DNA from: Tricholomella constricta
Taxonomy: Eukaryota > Basidiomycota > Agaricomycetes > Agaricales > Lyophyllaceae
DNA length: 64,000 nucleotides
NCBI GenBank assembly: GCA_013368375.1
Contig: JAACJP010000034.1
Span: 186,001 to 250,000 of the forward strand
Direction: 5' to 3'
The notes under the pieces are model-generated. The model was not told the origin of the DNA, made no database searches, and worked only from the letters and a program-made list of their open reading frames with translations. Below, in pieces: positions 1 through 9,969 of this stretch (position 1 is the stretch's first letter; every line of letters begins with the position of its first letter). The position numbers were made by a program, and so were the translations under genes.

Positions 1-165
1 CGAACTGGAAATACGGTCCATGGTACCCTTGCTGTAGTCGACCGTCGGCTCACCGCCCTTAGCCCCGGGAAGGGGGTCGTCGGTGTTGTGAAGGTGATGC
101 GCGGGGCGGGATATAGGGCCCGCTGTAGTGTCCGAGGATTCATTATTTATTTTGATGGAAGACAT
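1..165 (-). CDS. Partial CDS, N-terminus of an unidentified protein running off the left edge
   Basis: On the minus strand an ATG at 165-163 opens a frame that stays open for all 55 codons to base 1. The peptide is hydrophilic, starts MSSIKINNESSDTTAGP and contains an acidic/proline stretch (NTDDPLPGAKGGEP). This could be the cytosolic N-terminal tail of a longer protein. There is no signal peptide or membrane segment in the visible part. The family cannot be decided from this fragment. The open frame is short, so chance is possible, but the start context and the absence of stops up to the edge favour a real first exon. Confidence 0.45.
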   Translation of the reverse strand, partial: MSSIKINNESSDTTAGPISRPAHHLHNTDDPLPGAKGGEPTVDYSKGTMDRISSS

Positions 166-761
166 GGTCGAGAATAAAGATGCTTTAAAGTTGAATGTGT
201 GGTATGTGGATTTCCTTCGGCTGAGCCGTGGCTGTTAAATACGATTGTCCTGAAGAGTGACGTCATTCTATGTTCCACTGGAGCAGGCCCAACGTACTTA
301 TTAGAAATGATTTACAGACTTTTGGCGGGTGGGAAAAAGGGCGCCGGCACCTGCCGTGATCCGATGGCGATCACATGTCACGTGACCCGACGCGCCTGCG
401 CGAAAGCGCCCTCCTCGCTCCCTCCTGCCCGCGGCGCGCCCTGTAGCTCCGTTGATACTTTAAAAAAAAAATCGTCGCTGCGCGGCACCTCTTGAGTATG
501 CTTAGGAGGGCATAGAACTGACCTCAAAGTTCCTGAAATCGAATTTGTTCTGAAAGGGTGTGCTTCTCTACTATAATTGAAGCAAGTTTGCAATTCCTGA
601 AATGTACATATGGGCAAGAAAGCAGCCAAGACACACTTGCAACTCCCATAGGCATGTCAAGGAGGCCATTGCACAGTAATGAGAGCCCACAGTTCTGCTG
701 TTGACTGCTTAATGAGCCAGAAATGGTGCATAAGTTCTGAAATAAGGGGGATAAGTGCCCA

Positions 762-819
762 TAAGTACTTATTTCTGAGTGATTTACCGTAATTCAGGCT
801 GATTTACGGGCTTGATTTA
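762..819 (+). repeat. Internal GATTTAC repeat block of the small element
   Basis: The palindrome TAAGTACTTA (762-771) is followed by three GATTTAC copies at 781, 801 and 813 with CGTAATTCAGG between the first two. The same arrangement, with nearly the same spacers, lies at 54828-54882 in the large element. Read outward, this block resembles the right terminus (1262-1294) in inverted orientation. Repeated short motifs next to the ends are what one expects of recombinase arm-binding sites, but that role is inference. Confidence 0.6.
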
Positions 820-855
820 CAGGCCACGAGCCGGGTCAGTCCGGTAAATCAGCTC

Positions 856-879
856 GGGGCGCGCGCTAGCGCGCGCCCC
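856..879. repeat. Perfect 24-bp GC palindrome, followed by a GC-rich hairpin at 908-927
   Basis: Bases 856-879 are a perfect palindrome built from GGGGCGCGCGCT and its reverse complement. A second inverted repeat follows at 908-927, with 8-bp arms GCGCGGCC/GGCCGCGC and a 4-nt loop. Both sit inside the small mobile element. Extruded hairpins or protein-binding sites are both possible. Confidence 0.7.
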
Positions 880-1294
880 CATCAATTCTGGTCCCTGATT
901 TCGCTTCGCGCGGCCTCTCGGCCGCGCCAACTTAGACACCCCAATTTGGCGCTGCATTGAGCCCTTCCACAGACAGCACTTTGGCCGTGAATTGACAGTT
1001 AAGAGATGCACAATTGGGCTTGAATTTGAGTTCCACAATCACAAAATTTCCAAGGCCCAAGGTTGATTTTATAGTCCCAAAATCTTATCCCCACATCTGA
1101 ACACATTCTCTGGAGCCTGACAAGAATATTTGAAGCGGGCACACGTCTCAGAGCTTGTGTTACGACGAGTCGCGTCGACCCCGCCCTCTTGGCGCCAGGG
1201 TCCCATGCGCGTCCGTTAGGCGACGTCCGGGCATTGCCGTGCTTTACGACGATTTACATCCCTGAGTGTAAATCACTCGAAATAACTGTACTTA

Positions 1295-1350
1295 CACGTG
1301 GGGTGGCGATTCTCTTGGCATTGGCACTGACATGGAAAGAAATCCTCACT
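1295..1350 (+). repeat. Right flank of the small element, homologous to the kelch-gene 5' flank
   Basis: Starting at CACGTGGGGTGG the sequence follows 62099-62154 with about five differences and one 1-base indel, ending near TCCTCACT. The 13-14 bases before the element (281-293, GAGCAGGCCCAAC) match 62079-62091. Beyond these borders the similarity stops. This is either a shared short dispersed repeat or a duplicated piece of a gene's 5' region, into which the element inserted. Confidence 0.6.
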
Positions 1351-2532
1351 CAGATTGTGCACCACATCCATCACAGCGAAAAGTCAAGAGATACGGCTGA
1401 GGAGAATTGAAAAAGATTGTCAGAATTCCCACCAATTTCACAATGAATACCTGTGACACGATTTCCCAAACAGATATTCTTGTGAATTGTGAGAAGCTAA
1501 GAATTCACTGAAAATTCTCTCGCTAGATCTCTCTAGGTTTAGATATATAGCGATGACACAATTTAAATTCTTTCCCAGTTGAAATTTGGTGGCCTTGTCG
1601 GTCTCCTCCTGCCACGATGTTCATCGGAAATGACGACGATCACAACGGCGACCACGATGGCAACACTGACAGAAGCTAAGCTACACTCTTTCATCCATTG
1701 AACATCAAGGTGCAATGTGTGTTCTCACTTTCATTACAAGGCTATATGCTGACTACATATACTTTTACAGGCTGGGCAGAAAGACCTTTGCGACGATGAT
1801 TTCAATACGGGGTTTTCGGTAAGCCCACAAATGACTCCGCCAATGTTCTTCCTTGTTCATGATCTCGATGCCAGGATCAACAACAGGAATCCCTTTCGTT
1901 ACCCGAGCCTCACGCTATCAAGATATGCGGAACATTATTTCAGGTATTTTCCGGCTTTTTTCACTACTCGGGACCGACTATTTATTCAGTTTTCAGGTGC
2001 TCTAATATATTCAGTAAGAAGAGCGGTCCCAGAAGAGGGAATGAAGACAGCGAGGCCTGGTTTCCTTGTGGCGTGACGGACTTGGCTGAACATCGAGGTC
2101 TTGAGGGACGGCAATAGTTATTTTAAATCCATACGCATATACCTACGTATAGTGACCGCCGCCGGCCTCTGAATGAAAAGTGCTATATGTACATTGATTC
2201 CTAACAATTTGCCCGCGTGAGATTTAAAGGAAACTGAGAAGAAATCGTCGGTATATTGTGAAGCCAATTGAAGGGACATTGAGAGGAATTCCTGTAAATC
2301 CACGTCATTATCTCCCAGTCATAATCCTTGTGATATTCATCGGAATTTGTTGGATATTCTTATCAATTTCCCACAATTTACTGCTCGTAAATTTTTGGAC
2401 TTTATGCTGTGCATGCACCCGTCTCATTTATTCTCATCGACGTTCTCTTCCGTTTTGTCAATATTAACGATCTTGTATGGCTATGGGTAATAATTATATT
2501 GTCGGACACATGGACTGAAGTTCCTGAAAAGC
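1351..2532. other. Intergenic, nothing recognised
   Basis: AT-rich stretch with short chance frames only. I see no conserved protein motif, tRNA-like fold or repeat. It separates the small mobile element from the weak minus-strand coding segment at 2.5-3.1 kb. Confidence 0.5.
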
Positions 2533-3077
2533 TCAACTCAATCCTCCCAATACCCCAAAGGCGTAAATCTCTCTTCCCTCCTTAAACTTTAACCCAAGCT
2601 CGTCACAATATGCCTTCTCAATTTCCTCGTCGGCTCTCCAATCAGCGCCTCTCGCACAACCTTTCCAACCTGAGATTTGCAAATATATAGCATCTCCTTC
2701 CATGCTCGTATTCCACGATGGCTCAACACGACTCGCCATTTCGGATCCGAGAGGGGTGATTTGAATTGCGAGGGCCGACATAGTCTTGGTGAATATGTTG
2801 GTTTGAGGTGATTTTAGAATGCCGTGTTTGCTCGCATATGCTTCGAAGAGCTCATCAGGGACTTTGTAGCCTAAAGGTAGACGTCCATTTGTCTCGCTTG
2901 GGAGGGCCTCCGACTGCATTGCTGTTGTTCCAAACGGTTCTGAAGACAGTGCAAGTTCTTTCTGTGCTTTGTTGTAAGTGAGTGCGGATTCTCCAAACTC
3001 AAGGAGCCAATATGCCACTGGACAGTGACGTCATGCTGTGAGAGCCAGCCACATAGGCTCGTAATGTGTTCTGTCAT
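2533..3077 (-). pseudogene. Unidentified coding segment, probably frameshifted
   Basis: A 161-codon open frame (3018-2533) ends in TGA and contains a coherent, soluble sequence with motifs such as GYKVPDELFEAYASKHG, ITPLGSEMASRVEP and ADEEIEKAYCDELG. A plausible N-terminus (MTEHITSLCGWLSQHDVT, ATG at 3077-3075) lies just upstream in another frame, and no good intron joins the two, so a one-base frameshift near 3020 is likely. Amino-acid composition looks protein-like rather than random. I do not recognise the family. It could also be a real gene with an intron I failed to place. Confidence 0.35.
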
Positions 3078-3600
3078 TGGCCCCGGCGATGGAGCGTTTG
3101 CATCAGAAGCCGCAAGGTGTAAGCTTCATCTGGATTTCTACCGGAAATTGTGAAGAGATGGAAAGGGTGAAGACAAATTAGGGGAAGGTAATTGGTTCAC
3201 AGAGTTCACGTACTAATTATTCTCAGAAGGTGAACGAACATCAGTGGTGGAATTCTCCATGCAAGACCCTTGAAAAAATGTGGCGAATTTACCCCAGAGC
3301 ACTTGATTGCGGGGAACGCGTACGGCGCAACTTGAAGAGACTTTTAAATTTGAATCACCAGATACCAGAATCATTTAAATCTCGCTTTCGGAATGTCTAT
3401 ATCTAGTCCCGCACTCTGATGCAGTTTGGGCTACGTTACTTGAGTGACTGTCGAAGATATATCTCGTCTGACGCGATTCAGGGTCGCGTGGCTTTGGGTA
3501 TGCATCATGTGACGCGGTGCCAAATTTTAGTGGGCAAGTCGGTAAAACTTGGGTTTCCTCTCTTCCCTCCCTCCCAACTCCTCTTCCTCATATCCTGAGA
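3078..3600. other. Intergenic and promoter region of the mitochondrial RNA polymerase gene
   Basis: No coding signal. A pyrimidine-rich run (TTCCTCTCTTCCCTCCCTCCC, truncated here) lies within about 45 bases upstream of the ATG at 3601, as is common around fungal transcription start sites. Confidence 0.4.
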
Positions 3601-6600
3601 ATGATTCCTCGAGCAGTAAGTAGGCTAGAGACCACTTTATTGTCGTCTCGACAGAGCCTTCCTCGTCCTGCTCGTCTCTATTCAACACCATCCAAAAAAG
3701 CCAATGCGCCTGCGCTTGCCACCGTGCAAGTTTTGCAGCCGGATTACCCCAGTTTCCTCCACCAACCCCAGGCCGAGAAGCCTCTAGAATCTCGCAAAGT
3801 GTCGTTGGAAAATGAACTCGCCAATTTCTTGCAACGGTCGGCGCCTTACACCATTCTACCAACACCTCTGCCGAGCGACCGAAGCTCACCGGTCAATGAC
3901 ATGTTTTATCCGGATTCTACTACCCAGGACTTGCTCTCAGTAATGGATGCGTGCCTTCATAATCTCTATGACCTCCCTCGCGCCAAAGGCATCTTTGAAC
4001 GCCTTCGTGCGAAACCTGGCAACCCAGCGCTCTCGACGCGTGTATACAACGCATTCTTGGAGGCTTACCTGACCATTGCGTCGACACGAGGGCCCAAGGA
4101 TGTCTTCCTGGAGTACACTTGGGAGTTATACGAAGCTCTCGAAAGCGGAAGGGAAAAATTTGTGCCTGACGCCACGACGTATTCTCTCATGCTCATTGCA
4201 CACCATCGGTGAGTCTCGAGCATTCGTCGAATGACTTCCTATTCCCATGATCCCGCAGATTCCATGAAGATTCTCAAGACTCTGCTTTCACGACCTCATC
4301 ACCTAGCCATATCTTATCCCGCATCGTGGACCGCGACATTCCTATCGCCAGCGTTGTCTCAGACCGTACTATGACTTCCTCGAAAGAAGCGGTTGAAATC
4401 ATTAAGCTTCTCTCGCAAACTGCCATGCAGCTCAACATGCCTAGGATCATTTCCGAACTCGGCCACGCAGAAGCCATAGGCGCCCAGATTTCAGACACTC
4501 TCGACAATGTGCCTGAAGCGACGCCCGTGATGCGAGTTAAAGTAAGGCATATCCATAGATCACATTGATTCCCTGCTAACCCTGCTGCAGAAGAATTCCG
4601 ACTCGGTAGACGAGGACGTAGAGATGGAAATTCCCTTCAACATTGACAACCTCCGGCGCCATCTTGCGGAGGTCACGATGGCTCGTCGTATGCTTTCCGA
4701 CGACGTCGCTGCGCGGCAGAAACTCCTTGAGGAATCCGTGTACGATGTTGCCATCGAGCGCCTGAAGCACCAGTCGGACTTGTTTTCGGAGCTGGGGCTT
4801 GGAAACAACGCTCTGCGGGGGGCGGATCTGCAGCGGTGGATGTGGGACTGGCATAAGAAGCTCAAGACGCGCCTTGACACCGAAATAAAGAACATCGCGC
4901 AGTCTGAATTGAAAGCCAAGAGGACGGAAACCCTTTTCTCGCCCTACCTTTCACTCGTCCAAGCCGAGCGCCTGTCGCTCATCACCATCCTTGAGATTAT
5001 GCGGCTGCAGGGCTCCGGCGGCATCTACGACGGCATGAAGACAACGCGAGCCTTGGTGGCGCTAGGGCGGGCTGTGGAGATTGAGTACAAGTCACAGATC
5101 TGCAAAGCCCATAAGATCTACGTCCCGACAGCACCGCGCCTTGGAGACGCAGGATATTTTTCGAACATGGGGTATAGGAGTCTCATGCAGCGACGAGTAG
5201 CAGCGGCGAAGGTCATGACGGATGGGGAGGGCTGGACAGCAGAGTGGACTCAACATGTGCGGTCCAAAATTGGTGGGATTTTAGTCGAGTGTTTGATGGA
5301 TGTGGCCGAAGTTACGAGGGTCGGTGTGAACAAAGAAGGAAAAGAGATGTAAGCCCTTCCCGGATCTATATTCTAACAACTTGGACTCATTTCCCATATT
5401 CAGCTCGGAAGTACAACCCGCGTTCTATCATACTTATGAATACATGCGTGGCCAGAAGCTTGGAGTCATCAGACTCAACCCCATTGTGGCAGATCGCCTC
5501 GCGAAAGACAGACTCAATGATACTCTCCATCCTCGCCATCTTCCCATGCTCGTCAAGCCGAAGCCTTGGCTAGGCCACGACAGCGGAGGATATCTGTATA
5601 ACAAGAGTACGTCGGTGAAAATCCAACTTGATTATCTCACTGACTTATCGCATTCATAGCCTCCGCCATGAGATTTAAGGATTCCGCTGAACAGCGTAGC
5701 TACCTGAAGCACGCGTCTGCGGCCGGTAATGTCGAGCTTGTCTATGCCGGTCTCGATGTTCTCGGAAGCACGCCCTGGCAAATCAACAAGAAGGTCTTCG
5801 ACGTGGTCCTCGAGGTCTGGAACAGGGGTGATCGGGTAGGCAAGTTGCCGCCCGCCGTCTATGATTCCCCAGAACCAGAGGCCCCCGAAAACGTTGAAAC
5901 GGATATCAAGGCGAAGAGCATATACATGCAGCGTCAGAAGTCGCATAACGCTAACAAGGCGAACAACCACTCCGAGCGCTGCAACGTGAACTACAAGATT
6001 GAGATCGCACGCGCTGTAAGTGTTTGACCTCTTTTTCTGCCGTTTGGCATGAAGTCTTATGATGATGCCATACAGTTCCTTGGAGAGACCATCTACCTTC
6101 CTCACAATCTCGATTTCCGTGGCAGGGCGTACCCCATCCCGCCGCATCTGAATCACATCGGTGACGACCTTTCTCGTGGCCTCCTCAAATTTGGCGAGGC
6201 GAAGCCTCTTGGCGAGCGTGGTCTGCGGTGGCTCAAGATCCATCTAGCCAATTTGCACGGTTTTGATAAGGCGAGCTTTGATGAGCGCGTCGAATTCGTC
6301 ATGGAGCGAATGCCGGAGGTGTACGACAGTGCCACGAACCCTCTGAATGTACGGCCTCCGTTTGCCTTTTTTCCCTTTTGTGGGCCATGTGCTGATGAAA
6401 CAATTGAATCCAGGGACGGCGCTGGTGGTTAAAGGCTGATGATCCCTGGCAGTGTCTCGCGACATGTATGGAACTGCACGAGGTACTAGAGTCGGAAGAT
6501 CCACATGCCTTCATGTCCGCACTGCCCGTCCACCAAGACGGTACCTGTAATGGTCTGCAGCATTATGCTGCGCTCGGTGGCGACGACCGTGGCGCACAGC

Positions 6601-8146
6601 AGGTCAACCTCGCTGCCGGAGACCGCCCTTCGGACGTGTACACTCATGTTGGGAACATGGTGGAACGAGTGTTGGAAGAAGATGCGAAGAAAGGGGAAAA
6701 GTATGCGATCATGCTACAGGGGAAAATATCACGAAAGGTCGTGAAACAGACGGTGAGTGTATTTGATGTAGAGATGAATGGGAGACTGATACTTTTTGAA
6801 GGTTATGACAACGGTGTATGGTGTCACGTTCGTTGGCGCTCGTGATCAGATTGAGAGGCAGCTTAAGGACAAGAAAGCGATTCCTGAAGAAGAATGTTGG
6901 AAGGCCGCATCGTATCTCGCGTCAAAGGTACATTGCATCGTAAACATTTACTTGCCTCATCCGACCTTTTTTCGTTCTAGACCATCCTGTGCATCGGTAA
7001 TCTTTTCAGCGGTGCAACCGCCATCCAGAACTGGCTCTCATGCTGTGCGCGTCTCATCTCGAAATCTATACCCCAGGAGCGCTTGCCGGAGGCCATGGCC
7101 GAAATAAAGCGGTCTTCCAAGACGCCACGCAAGAAGTTCACGCTCTCGGATACACGGCTGAAGAAGGAACAGATGACCTCGGTCGTGTGGACGACGCCTC
7201 TTGGCCTTCCGATCGTGCAACCATACAGGAAAGCGAACCGTAAACAGGTCCAAACCTCTTTGCAGACAGTATACATCTCTGATCCCAACTCCCCTGCCGA
7301 AGGCAAGTGTGCTCTTGGAACAAGTCCATTCTTTATTGACGACTGGTCGAACAGTCAACTCTTTGAAGCAAGCATCTGCCTTCCCCCCGAACTTCATTCA
7401 CAGCCTGGATGCCACCCACATGATGCTGACAGCGCTCGAATGCCGGGTATGTCTCGTCATCTACTATCGCTATTTTTTTGGGTTCTGATAGAGTTTTTTG
7501 TCCAGACACAAGACCTCACATTCGCCTCCGTGCACGACTCGTACTGGACGCACGCTTCCTCCATCGACAAAATGTCTGAAATCATCCGTGACACCTTTAT
7601 CGCCCTCCACTCTTCGGATGTCCTCAAGAAACTCGAATCCGAGGTACGTTCCGTCCTATCCAAAAGCACCTTCAGCCAACTGATTTTTGTTTACAATAGT
7701 TCCGCGAGAGATACAGGGACTACAAGGTTCCACTCACCAGTCTCAAGGCCGGGAGGCTGATGAAGGAGCTCCACGACCTCGGCGCGAGACTTGTCGTCAC
7801 CCCCGGACAGGCCAAGACACTCGGGGCTCTTCAAGAATTCCTCGTCATATCGGAAACAGGGCAGACCACCACCATCGACGAGAGCGAGGCGCAGCGCGCT
7901 CTCGAGCTCTCGGAAGAGGTGGACGCCTGCGCCGAGGTCGAGGCGGCTGTTGAAGACGAGGACTTTGAGTTTGACGAGGAAGCGATCTCCCACGCTGCGA
8001 GGCAGAAGACCAAGCTGCAGACCGAAAAGGCCATGCGCCAGTTGATGGGCAAATTCGTTAACGTCACAGACCTGCTGCCTCCGCTACCGGAGAAGGGCAA
8101 GTTCAACGTGGAGTCAATCAAGAATTCCCAATACTTCTTCTCATAA
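3601..8146 (+). CDS. RPO41: Mitochondrial DNA-directed RNA polymerase (T7-like, single subunit)
   Basis: This is the nuclear-encoded polymerase that transcribes mitochondrial DNA and makes replication primers. I place 12 exons: 3601-4208, 4259-4541, 4591-5348, 5404-5606, 5660-6015, 6076-6348, 6414-6752, 6802-6927, 6981-7302, 7355-7446, 7506-7643, 7700-8146, giving 1314 residues. The N-terminus ([20 protein letters not shown]) is Arg/Ser-rich without acids for the first nine residues, fitting a mitochondrial presequence. The polymerase signatures are all visible: motif A with the catalytic Asp in [18 protein letters not shown], motif [21 protein letters not shown], motif C VHDSYWTH, and the family's aromatic C-terminus (QYFFS). 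The intron after residue PAE uses a GC donor (GGCAAGT at 7302-7308). An earlier in-frame GTG at 3517 exists, but the ATG at 3601 gives the better targeting peptide. Confidence 0.95.
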
Positions 8147-8437
8147 GGTTGACCCGTTCCTTTTCTGTTACTGTTGCTTTGCCGTATACTTAACATATCG
8201 CCCATATTTACCCCAGTCCGCTCGTACATACAAACTCACTACTCACCCCTGCACCTTGCATATACTCATCCTCTAAGCTTAATGGCACAACTGTATCCTT
8301 ATATACTAGATAATACCAGCATTAGATGAACTATATCTTCCGAGTACCTGAAATGGAATTTCCGGGACTTCAAAGACCTTGTATCCAGAAAAGCACTACG
8401 CTTGATCTATTCCATATGTTGGCTACAAGCGACGTGT
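8147..8437. other. Convergent 3' intergenic region
   Basis: The 290 bases lie between the stop codons of the polymerase (plus) and ATP synthase subunit h (minus). They will hold both 3' UTRs. No gene or repeat is seen. Confidence 0.5.
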
Positions 8438-8977
8438 CTAGTGGTGGGCCTCCACTTTGGGGAGGTCCTGCTCGAGGAAGCTAAGGTACGCTTCAGCACC
8501 GCTTGCGACCTCCTCCTCTCCGGTCGCGGCAGCCTTCACAGCTTGTGCTTTTGTGGGCTCAGCAACGTCGTAGGCGGCGAGATCCGAGGCGAGATCGGTG
8601 GGGAGTGCCGGGGCTTTGGGGGAGGGGGGTAGAGAGTACGACTTCACAACTCCAACATGTGCGTCCTTAGCCTGCCAAAAATGCGTGAGTTTCGCGGCAC
8701 TTTTCGGAGCGCGGCACGAAAACACTCACGACGGCTGCGGGCTTGTACGCTTTTATTTCGCGGAGGTAGATGTCCTGGACGAGGTCTGCGGGTGGACTCG
8801 GAATTAGGCCGCTGGCGAAGGTGATATCCACATACCCTTGCGAGAAACCGCGGTCGAGGAGAATACACGGACGCGCGATGCGTTACGGGCCTGGTTCGTA
8901 GGGTTATTATATGGAAGTATGCTTGAGGTTTAATGAAGACTTACAACGTTCGTGGCTTGCCTGAGGATTGTCGACAT
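8438..8977 (-). CDS. ATP14: Mitochondrial ATP synthase subunit h
   Basis: This peripheral-stalk subunit of F1Fo ATP synthase is imported into mitochondria. The spliced minus-strand product is about 125 residues. It begins MSTILRQATNVARNASRVRV, a basic amphipathic presequence, followed by the family's conserved segment DLVQDIYLREIKAYKP, then AKDAHVGVVKSY and an acidic Ala/Glu-rich tail ending EQDLPKVEAHH. Yeast Atp14 has the same order (VQDLYLRELK, proline-rich middle, acidic C-terminus) and similar length. Introns lie after NV, after SRK (GTATGTGG to CCCGCAG) and after PAAV. The gene is head-to-head with the ATPase inhibitor gene, with 103 bp between the two ATGs, suggesting a shared promoter. 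Confidence 0.88.
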
Positions 8978-9080
8978 GGTAGTGGAAAAGTCAAGCTGTG
9001 ACGTGACAACTGAGTCACGACCTCTTGTGACTACGCATTCCGATTCACAGCCACTGCCCACTCATTACTTTTACAACATC
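8978..9080. promoter_or_regulatory. Candidate bidirectional promoter between ATP14 and IF1
   Basis: Only 103 bases separate the minus-strand ATG of subunit h and the plus-strand ATG of the inhibitor. The segment contains near-palindromic GTGACGTGACAACTGAGTCAC (8999-9019, quoted only as a motif region; key half-sites are GTGAC and GTCAC) and a second GTGA further on. Divergent promoters commonly use such symmetrical factor sites, but the factor is unknown. Confidence 0.5.
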
Positions 9081-9568
9081 ATGCTTGCCAGAATTTCTGC
9101 TATTCGTCGTGTCCAGAGACTTGTTGTTGTTCCCGCTAGATACAATTCTTCTAATTCTTCTCGAACGGAGGGCAGCGTAGCTAGGTCAAAGGGCTTTAGG
9201 TATGTCGTTCCTCAGTGTATTCTCCTGACGTGTGTCTCATCGCTGCCACGTAACGTATAGCAAGAAGGAAAAGGCTCACGAAGGTTAGATTCCTTGTCAC
9301 GTTCAATCCTCTCAATCCTGACTTCTCTTCAGATGAATACGTTCACCGTCATGAGATGGAACTGCTCCAAAAGATGAGGGCACAGGTATGTTATAAATAC
9401 TTCCCTGAAATGAACCACTTGTGAATACACGAATTATCGCAGATCGAGAAGAAGAAGCTCGAGCTGGTCAGTCAGCTTCGCTGTCTCATCTGTGCATAGT
9501 ATTTATGCCCTCTATAGGACGCACTGGAGAAGAAACAAGCTGAACTCGAGAAGAACAACAAGAAATAA
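9081..9568 (+). CDS. INH1: Mitochondrial ATPase inhibitor IF1 family
   Basis: A small matrix protein that blocks F1-ATPase hydrolysis when the membrane is de-energised. Five short exons join to MLARISAIRRVQRLVVVPAR..., a clear presequence, then SKKEKAHEDEYVHRHEMELL and a heptad helix (QKMRAQIEKKKLELDALEKK) ending in Asn/Lys with a TAA at 9566-9568. The order of a short basic/acidic inhibitory segment then a long coiled coil, and the length near 90 residues, fit the IF1 family. Splice joins: TTTAG/C, GAAG/AT, CAG/ATC, CTG/GAC. It is divergent from subunit h of the same complex, so co-expression is likely. Confidence 0.88.
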
Positions 9569-9969
9569 GCGTAGGGTGCGCATATTCTTTATGGCATTGC
9601 TCTCATTCACGGCCTAACTCGGATTGCAAAGCAAAGCAAAGCAGCGCCTATCTATATCCGGAGAGTTTACCTGGGTACAAAAGTGTGGCCCGCGATACCT
9701 CTTGCAAGGATGCGAGCTCGACCTGGGCGCATCCGACTAGTTGTCTAGCGGTCAAATACAATGAAGGTTGAATTCCACACACACTGAGTTCGTCGTGTCG
9801 TCGTGTCCTCCTGAAGACCTTTCGTTGCAACACGATTTTACGCGAGCAGTTACTGGATTGTTCCAGCCACAGGCCTAGAACAACGTCATTTATCACGTGC
9901 ACGCGCTATCGGGTATTCCCGAACCAGGAGCGATCGGATATTGCAGTTCCCATCCGTCTCCGTCAGCAC
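9569..9969. other. Intergenic, no gene seen
   Basis: It contains the 3' end of IF1 and the promoter side of the F-box gene. A GCAAAGCAAAGCAAAGCAGC run lies near 9630. No further coding signal. Confidence 0.5.

Larger units (their letters stand above)
295..1294 (+). mobile_element. Non-autonomous Crypton-like element (about 1 kb) flanked by TACTTA direct repeats
   Basis: TACTTA occurs at 295-300 and again at 1289-1294. Just inside are the left end TTAGAAATGATTTAC (301-315) and the right end, whose inward reading carries GTTATTTCGAGTGATTTAC. An internal copy in the opposite orientation to the right end starts at 762 and is followed by three GATTTAC repeats (781-787, 801-807, 813-819). The same three blocks in the same order bound the 43-56 kb element. 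No protein-coding gene is present. The sequence on either side matches a 75-bp stretch at 62079-62154 that has only one TACTTA, so this looks like a single inserted unit. Its ends are inferred from these comparisons and may be off by the length of the 6-bp repeat. Confidence 0.7.
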
